48,803 bases of DNA from Bacteroides sp. (GCA_023666905.1 JAMPBC010000001.1:734604-783406); one strand, 5' to 3'; positions 1 through 10,559 are shown, counted from the stretch's first letter. Translations and numbers: made by a program. Notes: generated by a model from the sequence alone, not told the origin.

Positions 1-37
1 TAAATCTTCGTGTGGAGATAAAAATCCCGGATTGGCG

Positions 38-1075
38 TTATTTCAAGGTGTAAACCCAAGCGTTAGGATTTTGGGCTGCAAACCGGGCATCTGCTGTGCG
101 GAACGCTGACATCTCATTGAAGTCATTTCCTGAGGCGGCATAAACACGGTAGCGGCCGTCGCTTGGCAATATTCTGAGCGGGCAACCGGCTTTGGAATGG
201 AGCTTCACATAGCGTTTGGCTTCTTTGAGGGATTTGGCGGAAGCCACAATTACATAGTAGCGGTCAACACACTCAGTGTCAACAGCGGTCAATGGTTTTG
301 CCGGAACAGTGGCTGTTGCTTCGGCCGGGTCGGGCTGAAAAAGGATTATCTTGCTGTTAGCGAAGCGTGACTCATCAGGAACGGGGAACTCAGCAGCTTC
401 TTCAACGTGCGGGGTTTGAGGTTGCAGTGAAGCGAGGTTGAACCCCGAGGGGTTTATGGGTGTGAGCAGTGTTAGGCAGGCGCCGATTAGAATAGCTGCC
501 GATGCCGCATACTTCAGCACTGACATTGCAACGGTCTTTCCGCGCGATGGTCTTGGGGCCGTGGTGTCGACTTTCAGGATGACAGGTGTTTCAACTTCTG
601 CCATTTCCAAAGGAGCAAGTTCAATGGAGTTCAAGCCTGCAAAGGGTAACTGGGCAATTAGATTGCTTGCAGCCGGGTGGAAATCAATTGTGCCATGGCC
701 GGTGAGGGTCAATTCTCCAATGCGCGCCAATTCAACTGCGCCTTCGTTCTTGAGGCGGCGCTGGATAAGCTCCACTTCCTGCTGAACTGCTCCGCGGGCA
801 CATTCATAGCTCACTCCTTCGCGACGGGTGATTGACATAATCAAGGAGCCGTCATCGTGAGTCAGCGCACTGTTGAACCCAAGCTCGCGAGTGGGGGCGG
901 TCATTAGGCAACCGTCATCGTGAATTTGGGCCGGAACGTAGCGGCACACGAAGGCTCCGAGACCTGGCACAAGCACACAGTCTTGAGTGGCAATGAGATA
1001 CTGAATATGTTGGATAATTGAAATCACGTTTACAAATTTAAGCAATTTTTTTGAATTATCGCTCGCTGACTTCAT
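38..1075 (-). CDS. HU-like (CCDC81-type) / SPOR domain membrane protein
   Basis: 345 aa. Residues about 17-150 resemble the tandem HU-type domains of Bacteroidales 'HU-CCDC81 and SPOR' proteins, with the typical DCVLVPGLGAF start and an LGFNSAL segment. One membrane helix follows at about 183-206, then a linker, then a SPOR-like domain at about 271-345 beginning DRYYVIVASA. SPOR domains bind denuded peptidoglycan at division sites, so the C-terminus is probably periplasmic and the HU-like part cytoplasmic (inference). The ATG start overlaps the mutL stop (ATGA at 1072-1075), suggesting translational coupling. A GTG at 1027 would give the N-terminus more usual for the family, so the first 16 residues are uncertain. 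Its role in division or nucleoid-envelope contact is unproven. Confidence 0.85.
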   Translation of the reverse strand: MKSASDNSKKLLKFVNVISIIQHIQYLIATQDCVLVPGLGAFVCRYVPAQIHDDGCLMTAPTRELGFNSALTHDDGSLIMSITRREGVSYECARGAVQQEVELIQRRLKNEGAVELARIGELTLTGHGTIDFHPAASNLIAQLPFAGLNSIELAPLEMAEVETPVILKVDTTAPRPSRGKTVAMSVLKYAASAAILIGACLTLLTPINPSGFNLASLQPQTPHVEEAAEFPVPDESRFANSKIILFQPDPAEATATVPAKPLTAVDTECVDRYYVIVASAKSLKEAKRYVKLHSKAGCPLRILPSDGRYRVYAASGNDFNEMSAFRTADARFAAQNPNAWVYTLK

Positions 1076-2916
1076 GAAAATAGGACGGAAATTTCCTCAT
1101 TCTTTATGAAGCTGATGATTGTCAGCCCGTCGGGAGTGTAGTTGGGTGAGGGGAGTTGCATGAGCTCAGTGAGCAAGTGCTCTCTCTCTGCTGCCGACAG
1201 TTTTTGCCCCGTTTTGATTGCAACGCTCTTTGCCATTGACAGTGCAAGTTTGCCAAACCATTTGTCAGTGCCGTTGTCCGGAACATCATTTTGCGTGTCG
1301 GAAATTATCTGCATCAATGTTTCCTTTGAGCTGGCCTCTTTAAGTATGGCCGGTTGGGCGATGATGCTCCAGGAGTTGTCGCCGAGAAACGACAACTCAA
1401 AGCCGGACTCAGCTAATCGGAGATTCAATTCCTCAAGCACACTGCTTTGTGATGCTGTCAGGTTCAGTACTTCGGGAAACATGATGCGCTGCGAGGGTGT
1501 CTGTCCCCCTTTCAGGGAGTCCAAGAATGATTCGTACAGCACCTTCACGTGAGCGCGGTGTTGGTCAATGACCATTACTCCCGATGAGCTTGGCGAGAGT
1601 ATGTAGTGGTTCTTAAGTTGTATTGTAGCCACCTCCTCAGTTATCTGAGGGGCGCTCTCCATTTCGTTTTCAGGAATCAGGCTTGCCTCAACGCTTTTCA
1701 CATCGCCCATGAAGCCTTCGTAGAGCTGTTCCCAATTTGAGGTTACACCGGTTGAACGGAGCGAGTTTTTTCCACCGCCGATCCAGGAGTTGTGTGTTGG
1801 GTGAGCCGGCTGTTGAAAGGGATTGTAGCTCCGGTCAATTTCAACGGAGTGTGTGCCGTTGGCATTGGGGTTGAACACCGGAATGTCAGGCACGTCCGAT
1901 GCGTCAAAATCTATTCCCGGCACAGCATTGAATTTCCCCAAAGCCTCCCGCACGGCTGCCGAAAGAATTTGCCAGATGGGGGCTTCGTTCTCGAATTTGA
2001 TTTCGTTTTTTGTGGGATGGATGTTAACGTCGATGCTCTGGGGGTCAACTGTGAAATTCAGGAAATAGTTAGGTTGATGGTCGGCGGCTATCAATTTCTC
2101 AAAGCAGGTCATCACAGCCTTGTGGAAGTAGGGGTGGCGCATGTGCCTTCCGTTCACCATGAAATATTGCAATGCGTTGCGCTTGCGGGCGTTCTCCGGG
2201 CGGCTTATGAATCCCTCTATTTTCACAACCGGAGTAGACGTTTTCACAGGCAGAAGTTGTTTATCCAATCCGGCTCCGAATAAATCCAGAATGCGCTGCT
2301 TGAACGATGAGCCGATCATGCTGTGCACAGCGGTGTCGTTGTTGATGAACTTGAATTCAAGCGACGGGTTTACAAGCGCAAGGCGCTCAAATTCCCGCAG
2401 AATGTTACTGAGTTCAACGGAGTCGCGCTTGAGGAATTTGCGCCGGACCGGGACGTTGAAAAACAGATTTTTCACCATCATGTTTGTTCCGGGGGCACAC
2501 GCTTCGGGGGCTTGGCTTTCAACTTTCGAGCCGTTAATCAAAATTCTTGTGCCCACAGAGGCACCGTGAAGCATTGTGCGCAAGTCAATTTGGGCAACCG
2601 CGGCAATTGAGGCGAGGGCTTCTCCGCGAAACCCCATGGTGTGTAAAGCGAACAAGTCGTCGGCGCGTTCAATTTTAGATGTTGCATGCCGTTCAAAGGC
2701 CATGCGGGCATCGGTGTCGCTCATGCCTTTACCATTGTCGACAACCTGAATCAACGTTCTTCCGGCATCCTTTACTATAACCTGAATGGATGTGGCACCG
2801 GCGTCCACGGCATTTTCCACCAACTCCTTTATCACCGATGCGGGGCGTTGAATCACCTCACCGGCAGCAATTTGGTTGGCAACGGAATCAGGGAGCAGTC
2901 GTATAACGTCGGACAT
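1072..2916 (-). CDS. mutL: DNA mismatch repair protein MutL
   Basis: 614 aa from the ATG at 2916; a TTG two codons upstream is a less likely start. MutL couples MutS mismatch recognition to downstream repair. The N-terminal GHKL ATPase has ELVENAVDAGA, VVDNGKGM and TMGFRGEAL, followed by the transducer domain to about residue 330. A variable linker leads to the C-terminal dimerisation domain at about 425-612. The nuclease motifs of MutH-less bacteria are degenerate: DQHRAHVKVLYE (codons about 1566-1531) in place of DQHAxxExxxxE, and TPDGLT (codons about 1137-1120) in place of CPHGRP. The protein therefore probably lacks endonuclease activity. First gene of a two-gene unit with the HU/SPOR gene, behind a good promoter. 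Confidence 0.97.
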   Translation of the reverse strand: MSDVIRLLPDSVANQIAAGEVIQRPASVIKELVENAVDAGATSIQVIVKDAGRTLIQVVDNGKGMSDTDARMAFERHATSKIERADDLFALHTMGFRGEALASIAAVAQIDLRTMLHGASVGTRILINGSKVESQAPEACAPGTNMMVKNLFFNVPVRRKFLKRDSVELSNILREFERLALVNPSLEFKFINNDTAVHSMIGSSFKQRILDLFGAGLDKQLLPVKTSTPVVKIEGFISRPENARKRNALQYFMVNGRHMRHPYFHKAVMTCFEKLIAADHQPNYFLNFTVDPQSIDVNIHPTKNEIKFENEAPIWQILSAAVREALGKFNAVPGIDFDASDVPDIPVFNPNANGTHSVEIDRSYNPFQQPAHPTHNSWIGGGKNSLRSTGVTSNWEQLYEGFMGDVKSVEASLIPENEMESAPQITEEVATIQLKNHYILSPSSSGVMVIDQHRAHVKVLYESFLDSLKGGQTPSQRIMFPEVLNLTASQSSVLEELNLRLAESGFELSFLGDNSWSIIAQPAILKEASSKETLMQIISDTQNDVPDNGTDKWFGKLALSMAKSVAIKTGQKLSAAEREHLLTELMQLPSPNYTPDGLTIISFIKNEEISVLFS

Positions 2917-2935
2917 GATCAATGGTTTTGGACTG

Positions 2936-2967
2936 CAAAGTTACTCAACTCCCGTTAGCAAGGCAAA
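2936..2967 (-). promoter_or_regulatory. Promoter of mutL, Bacteroidota type
   Basis: On the minus strand: TTTG at 2967-2964, a 20-base spacer, then TAACTTTG at 2943-2936. This matches the -33 TTTG / -7 TAnnTTTG consensus. Transcription would start near 2930, giving a leader of only about 13 bases before the mutL ATG. Confidence 0.75.
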
Positions 2968-3216
2968 TGGAGTTATTTACCTCACAGCAACGCCATGTTT
3001 ACAAAGTGTTGATAACTTTCTTCGGTCGCAACAATTGTTGAACTTAAAGACCTGAGTTAGCAAAAATTACTCCAATTTTGTAAAATCAGAGTACTTGACA
3101 ATGAATTAGAACCCATTTGATAAGGACTGTTAAAGTTGGGGCGGTATATTCCAATTCGTTTCTATTCAATTTCTGCAAGTCTTTCAAATAATATGATATT
3201 AGTACAATGCATTATT

Positions 3217-3248
3217 TACATTTATCTATTGATAAATAGATAAATGTA
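3217..3248. repeat. Perfect AT-rich inverted repeat downstream of the OstA-like gene
   Basis: Arms TACATTTATCTATT (3217-3230) and AATAGATAAATGTA (3235-3248) are exact reverse complements around a GATA loop. It lies 20 bases past the stop of the minus-strand OstA-like gene. It may act as a 3' end hairpin, but the stem has only two G-C pairs and no clean T-run follows, so a protein-binding operator is also possible. Confidence 0.6.
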
Positions 3249-3267
3249 CATCATAAAATGAGTTTAG

Positions 3268-5256
3268 CTATAATTTTTGGAAGTTTGCGGTACCCTCTGA
3301 GGTGGTTCTGTTTATTCTTGAGGGGAGGGGGGTGGCGTCAGGTTGCTCCGTAAGGGGAGCTTTGTCGGGGGTGGAGTCTGGTTTCTCCGGGTGGGATAAT
3401 TCGCTTTCCGGGGTTGGTGGCAGGGGGAGGGGGATTTTGGCGGAATCGGGTAATGCGGAATCGGGTAAGGGAAGGTTTTCAAGCGGTTCCGGGGCTTTGG
3501 GGTTGGGTTGGTTTGCTTCCTTGGCGGTTTTCCGGTCCGGTTCTTTTATGGGGTCGGCATTTTTGAAGAGTTCCACCATTTCTTGCGGTATCACAAACAC
3601 GTCGCCGGGAGCCAGCGGCCTCAAATCTTCGTACCAATGGAATTTAGGGAGGAAGTAGGAGTTGCGTTTGGCGAGGTAGAGCGGGGTGATTTTGGAGGTT
3701 GTTTCCGGCCAATATTTCACGCGTTGAATTTCGTTTTTGTCGAAATAAGCATCCATGTAGCTGCTTTCCACGTAAGCAAATTTGTTGTAAGTGGAATCGG
3801 ATTCCATGGGGAACATGTTGAGCATCACGTTGCCTTCAACGTAGAGGCGTGTTATTGTTGAGTCGGCAAACCATGCGGTCATGTCGTTACCCGAAATCTG
3901 GTTGTAGCAGTCTTCGGCAATGTGTTCGGCAATGAGTCCGGTTTGGGGCAGACGGGCCCAGTCGACTGTTGAATCGGCCAGGTGAACGTTGATGATGTTT
4001 CCGAAAATCTGTCGGTTGCTGTTCCACACAATGGGGTGGCGATACATGTACATGATTGAATCGCGCTCGGTGAGGCTGAGAGAGTCGCAAATGGCTTGCA
4101 CATCAGAGCGGTAAACCCTTACGTTGTTGAACACATTTGTCACCCGGGTGGAGTCGGAGAGGTCGAGATATGCGTTTATGATTCGGCCGTGCAGATAGAG
4201 GGTATCGCCTTTGGAGTATTCCTTGGCAAGTGCGTGTCCGGTGACAAAGGCGCTGTCGCGGACTTCATCGTAGAAGCCATAGTTTCCGGAGACTTCGCTG
4301 TGGCGGGCCGAGTCAATGAGAATCATGTTTCCGAATGCTTCGCCATATTGCTTGTTACGGTCGTAAAACAGGGTGTCGCCAATAAGGATGTTTCCTTTAC
4401 GGGTACGCACGGTGGAGCGTGCAAATAGGTCGGCTGTCCCCATGTTTGTGTTGTAAACGCCTCGGGATGTGTAGATTGTTCCGTCGGCATTTATGATTTC
4501 GCTGGGGCTGGTGATTTCGGCGATGTGGGTTGCGGTGTTGTAGTTGAGCGATTCGGTGTTTATAATCAGTTTGTCGTTTTTCTGTTGGCTTTCCAGATGA
4601 ACGTCGTAGTCGAAGTAGGCCTGTTTGGTGCGGGGATGGTATTGTCCTTCCACGGAGGTGAGGACGTTTTGTTTGTCGGTGAGTGTGCCGCCAATGTTGT
4701 AATAGCCCATGTCCGAGGCGAGGTCATAATTGAAAATCTCGGTTTCAAGTTTGACATCGCGGTTAATCAGTCGTACCATTTTCCCCGGATCGGCAAACAG
4801 AACGGCCATTTGGGTGGGCCCGTCGTAATTGAGTTCGTCGGCGAAAACCGAAAGGGTGTCGCCCTGAAGCATTTTCACATTTCCAAAGGCGTCGAACGAG
4901 CTTGTGCGTTCAAAAAAGTAAGCGCTGTCGCAGTACATCCACATTCCGCCTTTGCGGAGCTTGACGTTGCCCACAAGGATTTGCGGACATTGCTCCTTGG
5001 GCACACCGGGAATTTCTTCATAGTGAAGCTTGTCGGCATACTCCAGAAAAACCTTGTTGGGCTGGTTGCGGTCGATGGTGGGTAAGATGGGGCGCAGCGG
5101 GGCGTGTGGAACGGGAATTTTCCTTTTGGGGGGCTGGGCTGATGTTTTGGATTGTTGCGCAAACAGGAAGAGGGGAGCAAGCAAAACAGCAATGGCGCAC
5201 ATTGCCCATAAGGGTGCGCGCCGTTGAGTGATTTGGTTTGCGTTTAGTTTGCTCAT
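3268..5256 (-). CDS. OstA-like / LptA-like envelope protein
   Basis: 662 aa. An N-terminal hydrophobic segment (about 16-34, ending near FAQQ) looks like a signal sequence. The body, about 50-560, is rich in short beta-strand repeats with recurring asparagine and glycine turns, for example YDGPTQMAVL, YNTNMGTADL and FYDRNKQYGEAFGNM. These are typical of the OstA/LptA jellyroll fold that carries lipopolysaccharide across the periplasm. The last 80 residues are a proline-rich, low-complexity tail. The start overlaps the stop of the upstream parvulin gene (ATGA at 5253-5256), so the two are translationally coupled. The pairing fits outer-membrane biogenesis, since SurA-like chaperones help assemble LPS-transport proteins. 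Substrate and partners are inferred from the fold, not seen. Confidence 0.8.
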   Translation of the reverse strand: MSKLNANQITQRRAPLWAMCAIAVLLAPLFLFAQQSKTSAQPPKRKIPVPHAPLRPILPTIDRNQPNKVFLEYADKLHYEEIPGVPKEQCPQILVGNVKLRKGGMWMYCDSAYFFERTSSFDAFGNVKMLQGDTLSVFADELNYDGPTQMAVLFADPGKMVRLINRDVKLETEIFNYDLASDMGYYNIGGTLTDKQNVLTSVEGQYHPRTKQAYFDYDVHLESQQKNDKLIINTESLNYNTATHIAEITSPSEIINADGTIYTSRGVYNTNMGTADLFARSTVRTRKGNILIGDTLFYDRNKQYGEAFGNMILIDSARHSEVSGNYGFYDEVRDSAFVTGHALAKEYSKGDTLYLHGRIINAYLDLSDSTRVTNVFNNVRVYRSDVQAICDSLSLTERDSIMYMYRHPIVWNSNRQIFGNIINVHLADSTVDWARLPQTGLIAEHIAEDCYNQISGNDMTAWFADSTITRLYVEGNVMLNMFPMESDSTYNKFAYVESSYMDAYFDKNEIQRVKYWPETTSKITPLYLAKRNSYFLPKFHWYEDLRPLAPGDVFVIPQEMVELFKNADPIKEPDRKTAKEANQPNPKAPEPLENLPLPDSALPDSAKIPLPLPPTPESELSHPEKPDSTPDKAPLTEQPDATPLPSRINRTTSEGTANFQKL

Positions 5257-6653
5257 TCTGTTTTTTCGCCGGCCTCGTAGGTGTTTGACGATGCCTGGGC
5301 TTTAATCCATCCTTTGTGAATGAAGTCGCAGTTGCGCCAGCCGTCCTCGATTCTCACGTATGTGTCCTTGATTTTTTTATCAAGCCATTCTTTTAAAATT
5401 TCCTGTCGGCGAGAATCTTCATACATATCCTTGATTGTCTGGTAATCGTCGGTTATGTTGGCTTTATGTGCGGGAATTCTGTTGGAAAGTTTCACAAGTG
5501 CCACCACTTCACGGTTGAGTTTGGGATCAATCATCACGAAGGGCTCTGAGATGTCGCCGGGTTGCATTGTGTTGACCTTTTTGGCTACTTCCTGGGGCAG
5601 CTGTGCCATTTCAAAGCGAGGGGTTCCGGTCATTTGGTTTACCATAACGCCGCGGTTGTTTCGGGTGTCCTTGTCCTGCGATACGTACATGGTGGCTTCC
5701 TCGAATGTGAATTTCTTTTCGTCGACCATGTCCTTTCTGATGGAATCAAGACGGTTCACGGCTTTGGTGAGGTCATTGTCGGAAACTTTGGGGCGTAGCA
5801 GGATGTGGCGGGTGTTAATGCGGTCGCCACGCTTTTCAATGAGCTGGATTATGTGGAAGCCATATTGGCTTTCAACGATTTTGGAAACGCGTTTGGGGTC
5901 GTTGAGGTTAAAGGCTACGGCTGCGTATTCGGGGTCAAGATGTCCACGGCCCATGAAGCCGATTTCGCCACCGCGAACAGCACTTTCCTTATCTTCCGAG
6001 TAAAGAATGGCGAGTGTGGAAAATTCGCTTTCGCCTTTGTTCACCTTGTCGGCCATGTCGCGCAGGCGGGCTTTCACATCTTCTATTTCCTGACGGGGAA
6101 TTACCGGGTTCAATGTGAGAATCTGAACCTCAACCTGAGTGGGGACAAAGGGCACACTGTCGGCAGGCAACTTGTCGAAGTATTTTCTGACGTCGGAGGG
6201 GGTTGCCTTGACATCTTTTGTGAGCGATTGCTGAACTTGACGCACTTTGTAGGAGTTGCGGACCATGTCCATCATCGATTCACGCATTTCCGGCATTGAT
6301 TTGCGGAAGTATTGCTCCATTTTCTCCTTTGACCCGAGCTGGGTTATGTAGAAATTCAAACGGGCGTCAACTTCGGCCACAACAGAGGCGTTGGGCACCT
6401 CGACGGTGTCGAGCTCGGCCTGATGCAGATAAAGCTTCTCAATGGCAATTTGTTCAGGGATAAAGCAATATGGGTCGCCGGTGATGGGCACCTTCTCATA
6501 TTGCATGTTGTTGTATTGCTCTTCTATTTCTGACTTCCAGATTGGTTGGTCGCCAACCACCCATGCCACTTCTTCGGCTACATTGTTCTGTGCCGACATG
6601 CAAAAAGCCACAGCGGAAAACAGGGTTGCAAGAATGTATCGGTTAATATTCAC
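5253..6653 (-). CDS. Periplasmic peptidyl-prolyl isomerase, SurA-like
   Basis: 466 aa with a signal peptide (about 1-21, ending CMSAQ), so periplasmic. An N-terminal chaperone-like helical region precedes two parvulin (PpiC-type) domains. The first is at about 170-283 and contains GGEIGFMGRGHLDP and SQYGFHIIQL. The second is at about 286-395, starts at INTRHILL and is more divergent. SurA-type proteins chaperone outer-membrane proteins. The start codon is GTG (6653-6651), which places the signal peptide at the very N-terminus; no better ATG lies nearby. It shares an operon with the OstA-like gene. A single -7 element at 6689-6696 may drive both. Confidence 0.9.
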   Translation of the reverse strand: MNINRYILATLFSAVAFCMSAQNNVAEEVAWVVGDQPIWKSEIEEQYNNMQYEKVPITGDPYCFIPEQIAIEKLYLHQAELDTVEVPNASVVAEVDARLNFYITQLGSKEKMEQYFRKSMPEMRESMMDMVRNSYKVRQVQQSLTKDVKATPSDVRKYFDKLPADSVPFVPTQVEVQILTLNPVIPRQEIEDVKARLRDMADKVNKGESEFSTLAILYSEDKESAVRGGEIGFMGRGHLDPEYAAVAFNLNDPKRVSKIVESQYGFHIIQLIEKRGDRINTRHILLRPKVSDNDLTKAVNRLDSIRKDMVDEKKFTFEEATMYVSQDKDTRNNRGVMVNQMTGTPRFEMAQLPQEVAKKVNTMQPGDISEPFVMIDPKLNREVVALVKLSNRIPAHKANITDDYQTIKDMYEDSRRQEILKEWLDKKIKDTYVRIEDGWRNCDFIHKGWIKAQASSNTYEAGEKTE

Positions 6654-6688
6654 GAATTTGATTTTTTCTTTGTGATGGTTTCAAAGCC

Positions 6689-6696
6689 CAAAATTA
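6689..6696 (-). promoter_or_regulatory. Possible -7 element for the SurA-like/OstA-like operon
   Basis: TAATTTTG on the minus strand matches TAnnTTTG and lies 36 bases before the GTG start. I saw no TTTG at the right distance upstream, so this is a partial match only. Confidence 0.4.
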
Positions 6697-6796
6697 CGAA
6701 TTTTTGCTCAGTAAACGGCTATTATAATTGTAAAAATAGACTAAACATTGCTGTCCAGCCTATTTTTGGAGAGAGAAAAAAGAAGATTAACAGTTA

Positions 6797-8740
6797 TTAA
6801 TCAAGTGCTTTGTGAATTGCCTTGCGGTCAATTTTCACTTTATATTTGTTGTGGAGTTTTTTAAGCCATTCAGTTTCTAGTTGCTGCTGATAGCCTATGC
6901 TCACCTGGCCTTTCACATCGCGAGCGTCCTCGGGGGCGTTGATAATTTTGCCGTTGAAATTGCGGTAAGTTTTCCAGCGTCCTTTCATTTCCGGCTTTGG
7001 ACCGCCGAAGCTAAGGAAGTCGACAATGGCGTTGTCGCCCCGGCCTGCAAGCACGCGCTCCAGTTTCACTTCATTGCCGAAACGTTTGCGAATGTTTTGG
7101 GTAGAGGTAACTTTTGCCAGATTATCCATGTTATTAGTCAGGAATTCCAGAGCGGCGTCGGCAATAGAATCGTTAGTGGCGGCAATAACCATTCCTTTAT
7201 AGTGGGGTTTGTCCCATGCGAAATCGGTGATGTGATTTTCGTAATAGCGTTGGAGCCCGATTGAGTCGGTGTTTGCTTTGTCCCAGATTTCGGAGTTGCT
7301 GATTTCGTAGAGCAAAATGCCGTCGCGGTACTCGTCGAGGAGATTTTTGTAGTCGGACGATTGCGAGGGGAGGGTGGCTATGTATTGGTCAACGGCAAGA
7401 TTGTTGAGAAGAATCGCGAGGGTGTTGTCAAAGGCGTTTCGTGTATCGGCAAGACTCATCTTTTCGTTAACCTTCATGCTCTTGGCAACTTTGGCAACCG
7501 TTATTGCGTCCTTGCCCAGGTAGGCGAGCGGAGTTTCAGATGTGGAAAGCGCTTCCTGCACGTCAACGGCGGACAAAGCGGGATTAGCGAAGGCGACATT
7601 GACAATTTTTTCACCTTCAGGATTGTTGGTGACACCTTGTTTAGCTTTCCAATTATCGAGTGTGCGCTGAACGGCAAGTATGCTTCGCTCATCGTTGAGA
7701 ATCTGTTTCCGGATTTTGTCCTTGATAGAGTCCATGGGTTGAACTCCGCGGCGGTCCTCGCAGAGGATAATGTGCCAGCCGAATGCGGTTTTCACCGGTT
7801 TTGAAATTTCGCCGGGCTGAAGGGCGAATGCGGCATTGCTAAATTCCTCAACCATTTGACCGGTTGCGAACCAAGGGAGGTCACCACCGGTTTCCTGACC
7901 GGATTCCTCGTCGGTGTTTTGCTTGGCCACTTCGGCAAAGTTTGCTCCGGAGGTTACGACATTGTAGAGCGAATCGATGCTTTTTTTCTGACGGGCTTCA
8001 CCCTCGGCGTCCATGCCGCGGGTCATTTTGAGAATGTGGCGGGCTTTGATCATGCCGGGGTTGGGAGTACGGTTTATAACTCTGACAATGTGGAAGCCGT
8101 AAGGCGATTGCTTCACTTCCGACAGCTGCCCCACGGGGGTGTTGAACGCCAAATCCTCGAACGTGTAAGGCCACATGCCGCCGATAACGTAACCCAAGTG
8201 TCCGTTACGGGAAGCGGCGGCTTTGTCGGAAGAGAATTTTTTAGCCATTTCTCCAAAGTCGGCTCCATTGGCAATTGCTTCTCTGACGCTGTCGGCAAGC
8301 TGTTTCTGCTGTCGGGGAGTTTTGCCTTGAACCTGTGCGGGGATGAGAATGTGGTCAACATCGACCATTTCTTGTGTATGCTTGAAGGCGACATTGAGAA
8401 GAGAGTCGTCAACGGCCTCGGTGCGCAGATAAGGGCGCGCCAGCTCTTCGGTGTATTTTTCCAAATCCTGAAGGTATGCCTGAGTGGTGTCGAACCCGGC
8501 ATCTTTTGCTGCAAGCACCTTCATTTTATAGTTGACAAACATGTCAATGTATTCATCGAGCGATGTTTGAGAGGCTTGTTGCTTGTTGTTCTTGTTATAA
8601 AGATATTCAAACTCTTCCAGAGTCACTTTTTCAGGACCGATGTTCATGACAACTTTGTTGCCATTGTCCTGTTTGGCTGCAAACGTGGCGGAGGCCAATG
8701 CAAGCGCTGCGGCCGTAATAACCATGGGTGTTTTTTTCAT
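6797..8740 (-). CDS. Periplasmic parvulin-type peptidyl-prolyl isomerase, two PPIC domains
   Basis: 647 aa. A cleavable signal (about 1-21, ending TFAAK) is followed by a SurA/PpiD-like helical N-terminus. The two parvulin domains are at about 126-230 (VDHILIPAQ; NGHLGYVIGGM; SPYGFHIVRV) and about 235-335 (KARHILKMT; GGDLPWFATGQM; TAFGWHIIL). The remaining 300 residues form a C-terminal region seen in Bacteroidales homologues that I cannot assign. It is probably a periplasmic folding factor for outer-membrane or secreted proteins. It sits between guaB and the other parvulin gene, all on the same strand, but a 143-base gap suggests separate transcription from the latter. Confidence 0.9.
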   Translation of the reverse strand: MKKTPMVITAAALALASATFAAKQDNGNKVVMNIGPEKVTLEEFEYLYNKNNKQQASQTSLDEYIDMFVNYKMKVLAAKDAGFDTTQAYLQDLEKYTEELARPYLRTEAVDDSLLNVAFKHTQEMVDVDHILIPAQVQGKTPRQQKQLADSVREAIANGADFGEMAKKFSSDKAAASRNGHLGYVIGGMWPYTFEDLAFNTPVGQLSEVKQSPYGFHIVRVINRTPNPGMIKARHILKMTRGMDAEGEARQKKSIDSLYNVVTSGANFAEVAKQNTDEESGQETGGDLPWFATGQMVEEFSNAAFALQPGEISKPVKTAFGWHIILCEDRRGVQPMDSIKDKIRKQILNDERSILAVQRTLDNWKAKQGVTNNPEGEKIVNVAFANPALSAVDVQEALSTSETPLAYLGKDAITVAKVAKSMKVNEKMSLADTRNAFDNTLAILLNNLAVDQYIATLPSQSSDYKNLLDEYRDGILLYEISNSEIWDKANTDSIGLQRYYENHITDFAWDKPHYKGMVIAATNDSIADAALEFLTNNMDNLAKVTSTQNIRKRFGNEVKLERVLAGRGDNAIVDFLSFGGPKPEMKGRWKTYRNFNGKIINAPEDARDVKGQVSIGYQQQLETEWLKKLHNKYKVKIDRKAIHKALD

Positions 8741-8833
8741 TGCGGGGTTATAGTAGCGTTGGATTTAATATTCACTAAATTTAACGTGGTAACTTGAAAT
8801 TTATTAGAGGCGGATTTCAAAATAAATGTTAAT

Positions 8834-8860
8834 AAGGCGAAGAGTGAGTCTCTTCGCCTT
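8834..8860 (-). terminator. Hairpin terminator downstream of guaB
   Basis: Perfect 11-bp stem AAGGCGAAGAG / CTCTTCGCCTT with a 5-base loop, 47-73 bases past the guaB stop. The following minus-strand sequence is AT-rich but has no uninterrupted T-run, so efficiency is uncertain. Confidence 0.65.
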
Positions 8861-8906
8861 GGAACATTTTGAGTTGAATAAGTTCTAATTTGTGGTGGAC
8901 GGTTGT

Positions 8907-10418
<1,512 letters not shown>

Positions 10419-10437
10419 TTATTTGTTTTATTGCATG

Positions 10438-10469
10438 CAAAGTTACGTTTTTTTTCTGAAACACACCAA
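10438..10469 (-). promoter_or_regulatory. Promoter of guaB, Bacteroidota type
   Basis: On the minus strand: TTG at 10469-10467, a 21-base spacer, then TAACTTTG at 10445-10438. The predicted start is near 10431, giving a leader of about 45 bases. Confidence 0.65.
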
Positions 10470-10527
10470 TTTTTTTGCCTCGGAAGGTTGTTTACGTTCC
10501 ATTTTTATACAATTGAAATTGAATGTT

Positions 10528-10559
10528 ATTGTTTATATGGGTTAAGTTGGTTATCTTTG
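10528..10559 (+). promoter_or_regulatory. Promoter of the small secreted protein gene
   Basis: ATTG at 10528-10531, a 20-base spacer, then TATCTTTG at 10552-10559. Transcription would start near 10566, about 55 bases before the ATG. It is divergent from the guaB promoter in the same 234-base interval. Confidence 0.7.

Larger units (their letters stand above)
2917..3267. other. Gene-free interval between mutL and the OstA-like gene
   Basis: About 350 AT-rich bases with no convincing gene on either strand. It holds the mutL promoter (2936-2967), a 12-base perfect palindrome CAACAATTGTTG at 3029-3040, a DnaA-box-like TGTTGATAA near 3008-3016, and a perfect 14-bp inverted repeat at 3217-3248. 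The rest shows nothing recognisable. Confidence 0.6.

Noticed and set aside
2917-3267. A possible small RNA or gene in the mutL upstream interval
   Set aside because: No conserved RNA shape, open frame with codon bias, or complete promoter-terminator pair was seen.
7856-8797. A 313-codon open frame on the plus strand
   Set aside because: It lies entirely opposite the parvulin gene, which has a signal peptide and two clear domains; the frame is open because of codon bias and its protein is cysteine/histidine-rich nonsense.
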